This document shows, piece by piece, positions 7,556 through 15,530 of a DNA stretch of 64,000 nt (positions are counted from its first letter, which is position 1; every line of letters begins with the position of its first letter). The position numbers and the translations under genes are program-made. The notes under the pieces were generated by a model. The model worked only from the letters and a program-made list of their open reading frames with translations, was not told the origin of the DNA and did not search any database. This stretch comes from Streptomyces dysideae (lineage in GTDB: Bacteria; Actinomycetota; Actinomycetes; Streptomycetales; Streptomycetaceae): positions 1 to 64,000 of the forward strand of contig NZ_KQ949109.1 of the NCBI RefSeq assembly GCF_001514305.1, given 5' to 3'.

Positions 7556-9822
7556 GGCTTCCTCTCTCGCCGAACGGCCGTGCGGCGCAGGGGACTTGCC
7601 GTACCGGCAGCGGACAGACGGCGGCTGCGCCGCCACAGCAGTACGGCGGCCAATGCGACGAGCATCACCGGCAGCAGCACCCGGGGCGCCAACACATCCC
7701 GTACGGACAGGCCGGATCCGTCGTCGGCGGCGTCGAATCCGGCTGCTGCCTGACGGGGAGTCGGGGCGCCGAGCCAGAGCGCACCGGAGCCGTCACCGCC
7801 GGTCGGCTTGGTCAACGAGGCGTCGATGTCCTTGGTCAGACCCGAGTACCGCGCGTCGAAGGAACTGTCCGAAATCTGCCGCAGCGGCACGGAGGTGAGG
7901 TCCACGCCCCCGTACACATAGGTGTACGTGTAGATGTAGTTCCCCTTGGTCACCTTGCGGGTGAAGCGGTAATCGCCCCTCGTGTAGGAGCGGACGTACT
8001 GGTCGAAGGTGTCGGTCGGCTTCCAACTCGTCCTGGTGATCCAGGAGTTGATGTCACCCTTGTCGATCAGGTCGCCGTACGTGGTCTGCCGCGCCGCGCT
8101 GAGGTCCCGGTACCACTGGGCGGCGACTCGGGCGAGATAGACGCGGCGCAGCTCGGCGTAGTACGAGCCGGTGTTCACGAGCTTCGTGAGCTTCGGCAGG
8201 ACCAGGCTACGGAAGAGCGCTTCGTTGTGCGCGCGGGTCGCCTGGTCCTCTTGCGGGCAGTCGCCCGCTGCCCCCTGGCCCGCCGGGAGATCGATGTACT
8301 CGGACTCCATCCTAACCTTGAGCGGTGCCTTGAGGATGTACAGCTTGTCGCCGTCGCGCCGGACGTCCGCGGGTTCGGGCACGATCCAGACTCGCGACGT
8401 CATGCAGGTGCCCTTCCGTCGGGCGTGGTACTCCTTGCCCAGCGCCGTACCCGGGTGGATGAGCCTGCCCACGTCCTTCTTGAGCCGGAGATCCGCCTGG
8501 AGCATGATCCGCCCCACGTCCGTGCGGCCCATGTCGGCGTCGACGATGCGGTCGGGTTCGGTCGGGTTGAGGTTCACCCAGAACGTCGAGGGGTCCAGCG
8601 CCAGCCACACGAAGAAGGCGTCCGAGGTGAGCCCGGCCGCGTTGACTCCCGTCACCGGGGACGTACCGCCGGTGGTGGAGGTGGGGGCCTGGAACGAGTA
8701 CTGGAGTCCGCTGCCGTCGCCGGGGTCGGAGAGGTAGCGCAGCTGGAGGGAGGAGAAGTCGATGCCGCCGGGCGCCTGGGCGAAGGGTTCCGACAGCGCC
8801 TTCACAAGGCCGCTTTCCGGTATTCCCGCCGCGCCGCCCGCTTTCGCCGCGCCGCCGTCATGGCAGTCCGCCTGCACCGCGCCGGACCGCACGGTGAACG
8901 CCGCCTGCTGGCCACGGCCGCCGGACAGCGAGGCCGACGCCGCCTGTTCGGTGCCCGGGGACGCCGGCCCGAGTCCGAGCCCCAGCTGGCAGCTGCCGCC
9001 CCCCTCGACCCCCGTCTGGAAGACGTTCTTCGTCTGCTTGGCCAGCCGTGCCCGGCGCTTCGGGTTCGCCACCTTGCGCTCGGCGATCCTCTTGCGCTCC
9101 TGTGCGAGTTCCTTCTTGTACTCCTCGTTCTTCTCCGTGGCAGGCTTGGCCGCCTGGATGCGTTCCCTCAGCTCGCTGGATGAGCCCTTGCCATCCTTGA
9201 CGAGGTAGAAGACGTCCGCGCCTTTCGGAATCCGCGGAGCGCAGGTCGGGCAGGGCGAACGGTCGGTACCCACGGCGAAGACCCGGTCCGGGTTTTCGAC
9301 TCCTAGGTAGCGTAACTCCCTTATGAGCATGAGCATTTCGGAATGGTTAGCCGGCACGTCACTGGACGCGTCGTTGGACTGCGGGATGACGGCGAACTTC
9401 CGGATCTGCGGGCGGTCGACGAGGCCGAGCTGCTCGTAGAGCGCGGGGTTGGTCTTGCTCAACTCGTCTACGTCGACGATCTCGTAGCCCGCGGTGTCCA
9501 GTCCCTGCAAGTCAGTGATGTCCACGAATCCGATGGCCATATTCCGCCACGGCTTGTCGTCGAGGCGCCTCGCCTCCCGGCCGACGTACAGCATCCGGCC
9601 GATGGGGGTGTCGAAAAAGTCGTCGAGCTGCGTCAACGACTGTCCGGACGGCGTCGGATCCTTGCCCTCGACGATGGCGGAACGCGCCCCCGCCCCCGGT
9701 TCCGCCGCCGCGACTTCCGGCTGCAACACAGGAGTCAGCGTCAACAGGACGGCGGTCGTCCAAGCGGACAACCCCAGCAGGACACGGCGTCCCGGACCAC
9801 GGTAAATGTCAGCGGGCAGCAT
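7552..9822 (-). CDS. Membrane-anchored extracytoplasmic protein with deaminase-fold domain
   Basis: A 756-residue protein. Residues 13-40 form a signal peptide or anchor ending AAAEP. Residues about 140-230 carry a nucleic-acid/nucleotide deaminase signature: a strand (KFAVIPQS), H160-S-E162 at the start of a helix, a strand leading into TDRSP-C191-P-T-C194, and the next strand VFYLV. H/C/C zinc ligands plus the HxE proton-shuttle Glu and PCxxC are the family hallmarks. A basic coiled-coil-like stretch follows (about 212-262), then a large beta-rich region with no recognised domain (Tyr-rich near YIYTYTYVYGG). A C-terminal membrane helix spans about 711-731 with a basic tail. Start ATG 9822 has a strong GGGGAGGAG site. 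First gene of a four-gene coupled operon. Secretion makes a housekeeping nucleotide role unlikely; a surface effector or a modified non-catalytic fold are alternatives. Confidence 0.75.
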   Translation of the reverse strand: MLPADIYRGPGRRVLLGLSAWTTAVLLTLTPVLQPEVAAAEPGAGARSAIVEGKDPTPSGQSLTQLDDFFDTPIGRMLYVGREARRLDDKPWRNMAIGFVDITDLQGLDTAGYEIVDVDELSKTNPALYEQLGLVDRPQIRKFAVIPQSNDASSDVPANHSEMLMLIRELRYLGVENPDRVFAVGTDRSPCPTCAPRIPKGADVFYLVKDGKGSSSELRERIQAAKPATEKNEEYKKELAQERKRIAERKVANPKRRARLAKQTKNVFQTGVEGGGSCQLGLGLGPASPGTEQAASASLSGGRGQQAAFTVRSGAVQADCHDGGAAKAGGAAGIPESGLVKALSEPFAQAPGGIDFSSLQLRYLSDPGDGSGLQYSFQAPTSTTGGTSPVTGVNAAGLTSDAFFVWLALDPSTFWVNLNPTEPDRIVDADMGRTDVGRIMLQADLRLKKDVGRLIHPGTALGKEYHARRKGTCMTSRVWIVPEPADVRRDGDKLYILKAPLKVRMESEYIDLPAGQGAAGDCPQEDQATRAHNEALFRSLVLPKLTKLVNTGSYYAELRRVYLARVAAQWYRDLSAARQTTYGDLIDKGDINSWITRTSWKPTDTFDQYVRSYTRGDYRFTRKVTKGNYIYTYTYVYGGVDLTSVPLRQISDSSFDARYSGLTKDIDASLTKPTGGDGSGALWLGAPTPRQAAAGFDAADDGSGLSVRDVLAPRVLLPVMLVALAAVLLWRRSRRLSAAGTASPLRRTAVRRERKP

Positions 9823-10145
9823 TGGCTGCGGCTCCTCCCCATGCCCCCGACGGATGTCGCGAAGGTCGTGTCGCGGATGGAACCAGTTCACCCGGGAGGG
9901 GTACCCGGCATTGTGCCCCCAAGCGGAGGAGTTCCAACGTGGGCATGTCATATCGCACACAAACGGTTCCCAAGTCCCGCACATGGAAGCCGAGTCACGC
10001 ACGTGTGCCTACTTCCGGGCCACCCTGAGCCAACCCGGCACATCGACCTCGGCGAGAACTGTCTTGCCGGGTGGCTCGCGGTCCACCACCTCCCATCGGT
10101 CGGCTGGGAGCGTGGGTCAGTAACTGTGACTGAGCACGCTGGTTG
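9823..10145. other. Intergenic region upstream of the deaminase operon
   Basis: No gene with a credible start was found. The promoter of the four-gene minus-strand operon must lie in the right part of this stretch; no clear -10/-35 pair stands out. Confidence 0.4.
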
Positions 10146-10186
10146 GCCACTGGGCGCCGTAGTTGGCCATTCCGGCGCCCAGTGGC
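10146..10186. terminator. Strong hairpin after the RidA-like gene
   Basis: GCCACTGGGCGCC (10146-10158) pairs perfectly over 13 bp with GGCGCCCAGTGGC (10174-10186), with a 15-nt loop. It lies 14 bp beyond the stop of the minus-strand RidA-like gene. No U tract, as is common for Streptomyces terminators. Confidence 0.75.
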
Positions 10187-10199
10187 AAAGAGCACCTGT

Positions 10200-10607
10200 T
10201 CAGTCGAGGACCGCGGTGGCTTCGATCTCGACCAGATGGTCGGGGACGTCCAATGCCGCAACGCCTATCAGTGTGGTCGGCGGGGCCGCGGTGACCCCCA
10301 GCTTCGCGGCTGCCCGGGAGATCCCTTCCAGGAGCGGGGGCATCTTGTCGGGGGTCCAGTCGACGACGTAGAAGGTCAGTTTCGCCACGTCGTCGAAGGA
10401 GCCACCGACCTCGGCCAGGGCGGTGCCGACGTTGAGATAGCTCTGCTCGACCTGGGCGGCGAGGTCGCCTTCGCCGATCGTGACTCCCTCGGCGTCCCAG
10501 GCGACCTGCCCGGCGACAAAGACCAGCCTCGACCCGAATGCGATCGACACCTGCCGGTAGACGTCGATCTTGGGCAATCCGCTGGGGTTCACAAAGGTGA
10601 TGGCCAT
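10200..10607 (-). CDS. RidA/YjgF family protein
   Basis: A 135-residue RidA-superfamily protein (normal length about 130), expected to form trimers with ligand sites between subunits. Classical RidA hydrolyses reactive enamines and imines from PLP enzymes. Visible features are VFVAGQVAWDAEG, the helix region QVEQSYLNVGTALAEVGGSFDDV and the ending LVEIEATAVLD. The active-site Arg of the RidA subfamily (PxRS region) is absent; the aligned stretch here reads APPTTLIGVAAL. It therefore belongs to an Rid subfamily of uncertain activity. Divergent from an HxlR regulator across a 141-bp promoter region, which suggests that regulator controls it. Confidence 0.88.
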   Translation of the reverse strand: MAITFVNPSGLPKIDVYRQVSIAFGSRLVFVAGQVAWDAEGVTIGEGDLAAQVEQSYLNVGTALAEVGGSFDDVAKLTFYVVDWTPDKMPPLLEGISRAAAKLGVTAAPPTTLIGVAALDVPDHLVEIEATAVLD

Positions 10608-10666
10608 GCTGCCTGTCTCCTCGTCCTGAGCGCCTGTGGGCTCGCGTTCGCGCCGACCCAGACGCT

Positions 10667-10703
10667 CACTCTCTTGTGGTTACTCAGGAACTGTAAGAGA
10701 GTG
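10667..10703. promoter_or_regulatory. Inverted repeat in the RidA-like/HxlR divergent promoter
   Basis: CACTCTCTT (10667-10675) and AAGAGAGTG (10695-10703) form a perfect 9-bp inverted repeat with a 19-bp spacer, almost midway between the divergent starts at 10607 and 10749. Likely HxlR binding site. Confidence 0.55.
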
Positions 10704-10748
10704 GACGCTGACGTGGAAGAACGCACTTTTCAGTGACTGGAGAACCTT

Positions 10749-11129
10749 ATGGTGACCAAGCAGTTCACAGGCTCGCCCGAGGATGCAGACCTGGCGCGTG
10801 CGGGCTCCTTGGCGCGGGAGATCTTCTCCGACGTCGCCAACAAGTGGGCGTTCCTCATCGTCGAGGGTCTCGGTGATCGCACCCTGCGCTTCAGCGAGCT
10901 GCGGAACGAGATCGAGGGCATCAGCCACAAGATGCTCACCCAGAACCTGCGCATGCTGGAGCGCAACGGCCTGGTCGAGCGCACCGTGCACCCCACCGTC
11001 CCACCGCGGGTCGAATACACCCTCACCGAGCCGGGTCAAGCCCTGCGCGCAACGGTCGACGGAATGTGCGGCTGGACCCACCAGTACTTCGGTCACATCG
11101 AGGCCGCCCGCCGCCGCTTCGGCGCCTGA
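10749..11129 (+). CDS. HxlR family winged-helix regulator
   Basis: A 126-residue regulator of the HxlR (DUF24) family, dimeric winged-helix proteins that often sense aldehydes, thiols or oxidants. The core reads IFSDVANKWAFLIVEGL, LRFSELRNEIEGISHKML and LRMLERNGLVERTV, followed by the wing with VEYTLTEPG. Its single Cys, in GMCGW near the C-terminus, could be a redox or electrophile sensor. Transcribed away from the RidA-like gene. Start ATG 10749. Confidence 0.92.
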   Translation: MVTKQFTGSPEDADLARAGSLAREIFSDVANKWAFLIVEGLGDRTLRFSELRNEIEGISHKMLTQNLRMLERNGLVERTVHPTVPPRVEYTLTEPGQALRATVDGMCGWTHQYFGHIEAARRRFGA

Positions 11130-11162
11130 CGGCTGGCGCATGCGCCGCCGTGGGCCGGCCAG

Positions 11163-11613
11163 CTGCTGCTGGGTTCGTGGCCCAGTCGTACGAGCAGCTC
11201 GCCGCCACCTACCAGCGCCAAGGCCAGGACGCCGATGCCGGAGCCGTCTTGGTCGCAAAGCATCGCAGTATGCGGCGCACGCTGTCGCCCCCTACTAGGT
11301 TGTGGAGCTGCTCCAGGACGCGACGGTGGGCTACGGCTACCGCCCTCTTCGTGCCGCGTGGCTGCTGCTGTGTCTCCTGGCCACCGGAACGGCTCTATTT
11401 ACCGCCTTGCCACCCACCGCTGTCGGCGACGGCAAGCCACCGCCTTTCCAGCCCGCGATCTACACGCTCGACCTGCTGCTGCCCCTCGTTGATCTGGGAC
11501 AGGAACGCTCCTACGGTCCGACCGGCATCATGCAGTGGAGCACCGTTGCGCTGATCGGCATGGGCTGGGACGGACACAAGGCCGCGCCATCCACGCGCAG
11601 GCGACATCGCTGA
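11163..11613 (+). pseudogene. C-terminal remnant of a membrane protein
   Basis: Two frames together resemble the C-terminal part of a large Streptomyces protein often labelled membrane-associated oxidoreductase. The first (about 11163-11293) reads SYEQLAATYQRQGQDADAG and VLVAKHRS. The second (11302-11613) reads DATVGYGYRPLRAAWLLL, then ALYTLDLLLP-like sequence and GPTGIMQW. The N-terminal bulk is missing, the frame shifts near 11295 and the last membrane helix is lost after MGWDG, so it is a decayed fragment. The family assignment comes from memory of the motif. Confidence 0.5.
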
Positions 11614-11662
11614 TCCCCTTCACGCCGCCCGTAGCGCGAAGATCACGTCATTGTGGCGCCTA

Positions 11663-11911
11663 TCAGTCGCCTGAGGCGTATGCCACGAACCCCGTCCAGG
11701 CGGTGGGGGAGAGGGCGAGTTGCGGGCCGGTGGTGTTCTTGGAGTCGCGGACGTGGATGGTGGTGGGGCAGGTGGCGACTTCGACGCATTGGCCGGAGTC
11801 GTCGCCGCTGTACGTCGACTTGCGCCAGGCGAGAGCCACTTCGATGCATTGGCCGGAGCTGTCGCCGCTGTAGCTGCTCTTGAACCAGTTCAGTCCAGTG
11901 GTGCTCATCAT
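11663..11911 (-). CDS. DUF397 protein with internally duplicated first half
   Basis: An 82-residue DUF397 protein, longer than usual (about 60-70). DUF397 partners of WhiJ-like regulators are small proteins thought to modulate the adjacent XRE regulator. The defining motif occurs twice: FKSSYSGDSSGQCIEVA and WRKSTYSGDDSGQCVEVA, 20 residues apart and mirrored by a 60-bp DNA repeat. The normal second half VRDSKNTTGPQL...W..FV follows. ATG 11911 overlaps the stop of the XRE gene (ATGA), so the two are coupled; ATG 11908 also fits. Confidence 0.9.
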   Translation of the reverse strand: MMSTTGLNWFKSSYSGDSSGQCIEVALAWRKSTYSGDDSGQCVEVATCPTTIHVRDSKNTTGPQLALSPTAWTGFVAYASGD

Positions 11912-12750
11912 GCTCCTCGCATCCGCTCCAGCAGGCTCCGGGAGTCCTCCGGGGTCAGAGCCTGTGAGCGCAGTTTCGCATACCGCATGTGAAGCACACT
12001 GATCGTTTTCGGGTTGGTGATGAACTGGCTGTTCTCCTGCCCCTCGCAGTAGGCGAACCACTCGTTCTCGGGGGTCTCCAGGAGCTGGATGGGGCCATCC
12101 ATGCTTGCGTGGGCGCCGCGCGCCGTCGGCATGATCTGGAGCTCTACATTGCGCGGTTCCGTGGCCTCCAGCAGGTGCTCGATCTGCTCCCGCATGGCGT
12201 CCACACCGCCTGTCTGTCGCCGGAGGACATGCTCCTCGACGATGAAGCTGAACGACGTGTTCGGGCGCTCTCTGAGCAGTGACTGGCGCTCCAGACGGGC
12301 CGTGACCATCGCCTCGATCTCCGAGTCCGTGAGCACGGGCACGCGCTCGCTGAAGATCGCGCGCGCATACCCCTCGGTCTGCAACAGCCCCGGCACCAAC
12401 CGGCTCTCGTACGTGTACAGGCTGATCGCCAGCTCCTCCAGCTCCGCCCACTGCCGGAACCACGACGCAAGCCCTTTCTCCCGGGTGGCGTGCCTGTACA
12501 CCTCCTTGAGGACGCCGAACGCGTCCAGGATCTCCTCCGCGCGTTCGACGAACCGGCGTTGTGGAAACCGCCGACCCTGCTCGATCGACGCGACCGTCGA
12601 CGGCTGATAGCCGACCAGTGGCGCGTAGTCCTCCTGTGTATGCCCCGCCCGCTTGCGAAAGACCTTGTGCGCCGCCCCGAACGCCTTCAGGCTGTCGGAC
12701 GGTTCGGGTTCGTTCGAAGCGTTCTCGATGTTGATGGTGCTGTCGGTCAT
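11908..12750 (-). CDS. XRE-family regulator with DUF5753 (WhiJ-like)
   Basis: A 280-residue regulator with an N-terminal helix-turn-helix at about residues 20-75 (RKRAGHTQEDYAPLVGYQPS, TVASIEQGRR). The DUF5753 domain spans about 95-275, with the hallmarks SLYTYESRLVPGLLQTEGYA and WFAYCEGQ. The ATG at 12750 is preferred because GGGAG lies just upstream. It forms the usual developmental-regulator trio of the genus with the downstream DUF397 gene and the divergent RsbW-like ATPase gene. Such trios affect sporulation or antibiotic timing in characterised cases (whiJ, abaA-type loci). Confidence 0.92.
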   Translation of the reverse strand: MTDSTINIENASNEPEPSDSLKAFGAAHKVFRKRAGHTQEDYAPLVGYQPSTVASIEQGRRFPQRRFVERAEEILDAFGVLKEVYRHATREKGLASWFRQWAELEELAISLYTYESRLVPGLLQTEGYARAIFSERVPVLTDSEIEAMVTARLERQSLLRERPNTSFSFIVEEHVLRRQTGGVDAMREQIEHLLEATEPRNVELQIMPTARGAHASMDGPIQLLETPENEWFAYCEGQENSQFITNPKTISVLHMRYAKLRSQALTPEDSRSLLERMRGA

Positions 12751-12900
12751 ACGGGTTACTCCCGAATGCCTTGGTCCAACCCCGCAAGTCACCCATGGTC
12801 ACGGACCGTTATCGCCACTGTCCACTCCGTAACTCGTACACCTCGCAGCGTACGAGTTTCGTACCTGGCCGACTGCCGTGCCGTCCGGGACGGTTGAGGC

Positions 12901-13342
12901 ATGCAAGGAGACATCCGGGTCCAACCACCCTTCACCGTCCGTACGTTCACACAGCTCTTCAGCTGCACCCCGCGCGGCGCCCGTCGGGCACGGCAGCTCG
13001 TCCCCAGCCGGATGGACGTGTGGGGATACGAGCACGGCGGCGAAGCCAACGAGAACGTGACCCTCGTCGTCGCCGAACTCGCCGCGAACGCCGTGCGGCA
13101 CGGGCGGGTGCGAGGGCGGGGCTTCCGCGTGCGGCTCGTACTGCGCGAGGGCGTGTTGCGGGTGGAGGTCAGCGACGCCCGAGTCGACAGACTGCCCGTC
13201 CCTTCCGTCGCACCGGACGAAGGCGGGCGCGGCCTCCTGATGGTGGCCGCGCTGTCGGAGACGTGGGGCGTGGACCTCCGCCCGGGGGGCGGCGTACAAG
13301 ACCGTCTGGGCGGAGGTCCCGGTGCGTACGAGCGTCAGCTGA
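12901..13342 (+). CDS. RsbW-like ATP-binding protein with an apparent frameshift
   Basis: HATPase_c_2 protein, the anti-sigma-factor kinase-like fold found beside WhiJ-like regulators. The N box is VAELAANAVRHG, the Asp box EVSDARVD, and the G box DEGGRGLLMVAALSETWGV. After GVDLRPGG the frame leaves the expected C-terminus. Removing one G from the run at 13284-13289 restores AYKTVWAEVPVRTSVS and a stop at 13342, which I use as the true end. As given, the frame runs on to 13527 antisense to the next gene, which I regard as spurious. Divergent from the XRE/DUF397 pair. Confidence 0.75.
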
Positions 13343-14654
13343 TCGGCGCGTACACCACGCCCAGCTTGTCGATCTCGGTGCCCGACCGCCCCGTGAAGCC
13401 GACGATCTGCCAACCGGCCGGCGCCGTGAACGTCTGCGTGTCGGACGTCGCCGTACCGGACGACAGCGAGCGGCCCTTGTCCGTGGTGAAGGACGCCGAG
13501 AAGATCCGCGTACGCCCGTCCTTCTGACCCTGCGTCAGCTTCACCGAGGTGAGGTGCTCGCCCGACGCGAGGGTCAGGGACGTGGCCGTGCCGCCTGTGC
13601 CGCCGTGGGTGAGGGTCGTACCGCCGTCGTGCGTCAGTGACACCGCGTCGAGGCGGGAGGCGCCGCGCAGGGTCAGGGTGCGGGGCGACACCGTGGCCGG
13701 GAGGTCGTCCGCGTCGTTGAAGGCCGTGCCGTGCGGGCCGCCGAAGAAGTCGCTTGCCTTCAGGGTGGAGTTGAGGGTGTAGGAGAAGTCGACGGTGTGC
13801 GGGAAGTGGTCGGAGAGGTTGCCGCCGGCCGAGTCGAGGAACGACGCCCACTCGTTGTTGTAGCGGGTCGCGGTGAGGCTGAGGAGCTTGCTGCCGCGGT
13901 AGAAGACCTTGTCCACGACCTCGCAGTCATTGGTGGGCGCCGTCGTGGGGCACACCAGCGCGTCCGACCCCGACGCGGGCGGCGTACCGCCCTTGACCAG
14001 CTTCACCCACGGGTCCGTCAGGCCGTTCTCGCTCACCAGCGTGCGGATGTTGTCGCCGGAGCGGGTGTAGCGGGTGTTCGTGTCGCCCATGACGATCACC
14101 GCGTTGCCGGACGAGTTCGCCTGGATGAAGTCCGACAGCTGCTCGATGTTGGCGCGCCGGGCCGCCAGCGCGTCGTCCGTCGAGTCCGCGTTGGTGTGCA
14201 CGTTGTAGAGGTCGACGAACACGCCCTCGGCGAGACGTACGCGCGCCAGCGAAAAGCCCTTCGGGGTCAGGCAGTTGGTGCCGGTGCAGTTGTTCCACTT
14301 CACCCGCTCGAAGTCCTCGAAGGGGAGGTCCGAGAGGGTGTTGAGGCCGTCGCCGAAGGGCACGCCGCCACTCGTCGCGGTGCGGTACGGGTGGTTGTCG
14401 CCCGCGTACAGCGCCGCGTGGTAGTTGAAGTCCTCCTGCACGTTGACGATGTCGTACGCCCCGAGGCGCGGGGAGATCAGCGGGGTGTTCTTCTCCGGGT
14501 TGCCGGAGCTCAGGCCCTCCGGGAGGCCCGCGACGTTGTAGGTCAGTACGTTGAACGAGCCGGTGGTGGCCGCGGCCGCGGGGGTCGCGCCGGTGGTGGC
14601 GAGGCCGGTGACGGCCAGCGCGGCCGCCGCGAGGGTGCCGATCAGTCTTCTCAT
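13335..14654 (-). CDS. Secreted endonuclease/exonuclease/phosphatase-family enzyme, sphingomyelinase-like, with lectin-like tail
   Basis: A 439-residue secreted protein. Signal peptide MRRLIGTLAAAALAVTG ends near PAAA. The EEP-fold domain covers about residues 33-300: FNVLTYNVAGLP (Asn), VQEDF (metal Glu), VYLYNVHTNAD-like strand, GDTNTRY (Asp/Asn) and LSDHFP (Asp-His). This arrangement is typical of bacterial sphingomyelin phosphodiesterases and related phospholipases C. The last 130 residues resemble a jacalin-type beta-prism lectin (LTSVKLTQGQKDGRTRIFS, VGFTGRSGTEIDKLGVVYAP) and probably bind sugars. ATG 14654 has an upstream GGAG. It converges with the ATPase gene, overlapping its corrected end by 8 bp. 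Substrate inferred from family only. Confidence 0.85.
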   Translation of the reverse strand: MRRLIGTLAAAALAVTGLATTGATPAAAATTGSFNVLTYNVAGLPEGLSSGNPEKNTPLISPRLGAYDIVNVQEDFNYHAALYAGDNHPYRTATSGGVPFGDGLNTLSDLPFEDFERVKWNNCTGTNCLTPKGFSLARVRLAEGVFVDLYNVHTNADSTDDALAARRANIEQLSDFIQANSSGNAVIVMGDTNTRYTRSGDNIRTLVSENGLTDPWVKLVKGGTPPASGSDALVCPTTAPTNDCEVVDKVFYRGSKLLSLTATRYNNEWASFLDSAGGNLSDHFPHTVDFSYTLNSTLKASDFFGGPHGTAFNDADDLPATVSPRTLTLRGASRLDAVSLTHDGGTTLTHGGTGGTATSLTLASGEHLTSVKLTQGQKDGRTRIFSASFTTDKGRSLSSGTATSDTQTFTAPAGWQIVGFTGRSGTEIDKLGVVYAPIS

Positions 14655-14922
14655 GGGGAGTGTCTCCGTGTGTCCGGCCGGAGGAGGCGGGGGGTGGGGA
14701 AGATGAACGGTGCTCAGGTTCAGTGGCAACCAGTGTGACGTGCAAGGGCCGTTGGGGAAACAGTGAGAGGCGTGACGATCCGACGCGTCCGGGGCGCCCG
14801 GCGGACATGCCCCGCTCGTTCACTGTTCATGTCTCGCCTCGATCCTCCACACACGCGGCGCGGATCGCGCGGCGGAAGGCAGCCGCAGAAGGCAGCGGCA
14901 ACCAGGAGGCTTCGACACCTCC

Positions 14923-15109
14923 GTGCCCGACGAGGCCCTCACCCCCGAGCAGCAGTCACGCCGCACCCTGCTGCGCCGGGCGGGTCTGCTCGGCGCTGGG
15001 CTGGCCGCCGGGAACGTCCTCGGCGGCGCCACGACTGCCGCCGCCGCTCCCGCGTCCGCCGCCGCCACCAACGGCCGTAGGGCGAACGGCTTCCTGTGGC
15101 TGGCGGGCG
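14923..15109 (+). pseudogene. Tat-signal N-terminal fragment of a lost secreted enzyme
   Basis: A GTG start behind AGGAGG opens a clean twin-arginine signal (SRRTLLRRAGLLGAGLAAGN, ending in an Ala-rich cleavage region) and the mature start NGFLWLAG. Recognisable sequence then stops and the frame degenerates. The opening resembles Tat-exported PHP-domain phosphoesterases, where the metal-binding HHIH segment would come next, but that is from memory. The catalytic part appears deleted. Confidence 0.5.
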
Positions 15110-15139
15110 TCCCAGGAGCTCACGGCCCGGGGTTGCGAG

Positions 15140-15430
15140 GTGCGGCGCGGCCTTCCCGACGTGGCGGGCCGTGCGGTGCGCTACCCGGGGTCCGCCGCGC
15201 TGACCGGCACGCTGACGGTCGCGGACGTGCTGTCGCGGTCCGCGATCGACCGCGTCACCGTCCTGGGCGTACCCGGCCGCCCCCGCCTGGACACACCGCT
15301 GGTGACACATGATCACGTACGCCCGCAGTGGCAGGACGGCGAGCTCGTCCTGACCGCCATGCCGGCCGTCGGCGGCACCCTCGTCCCCTTCGAGGTGCCG
15401 GAACCGACACCGTGCTGCGCGGACCACTGA
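15140..15430 (+). CDS. Small conserved-looking hypothetical protein
   Basis: About 96 residues, unrecognised, with ordered composition: RGLPDVAGRAVRYPGS, GTLTVADVLSRSAIDRVTVLG, THDHVRPQWQDGELVLT and a terminal Cys-Cys-Ala-Asp-His that could bind metal. GTG 15140 is the best start but lacks a strong ribosome site, possibly because the deletion that removed the neighbouring Tat-signal gene's body also removed its upstream region. No membrane segment. Confidence 0.45.
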   Translation: MRRGLPDVAGRAVRYPGSAALTGTLTVADVLSRSAIDRVTVLGVPGRPRLDTPLVTHDHVRPQWQDGELVLTAMPAVGGTLVPFEVPEPTPCCADH

Positions 15431-15530
15431 CGCCCTGAACTCCGAGGACACGCCCCGGCGCCCGGTCGGCGCGGCACGCCGGTCCGGGCGGCATGCTGAG
15501 CTCCGGTAGGTGGGCGACGGAGGAGGGCGT

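Noticed and set aside
11977..12008. Direct repeats or attachment site at the XRE/DUF397 border
   Set aside because: The similarity is the internal DUF397 duplication; no tRNA or integrase nearby.
13343..13527. C-terminal extension of the RsbW-like protein
   Set aside because: It arises from the G-run frameshift and is antisense to the phosphodiesterase gene; the expected ending is in the neighbouring frame.
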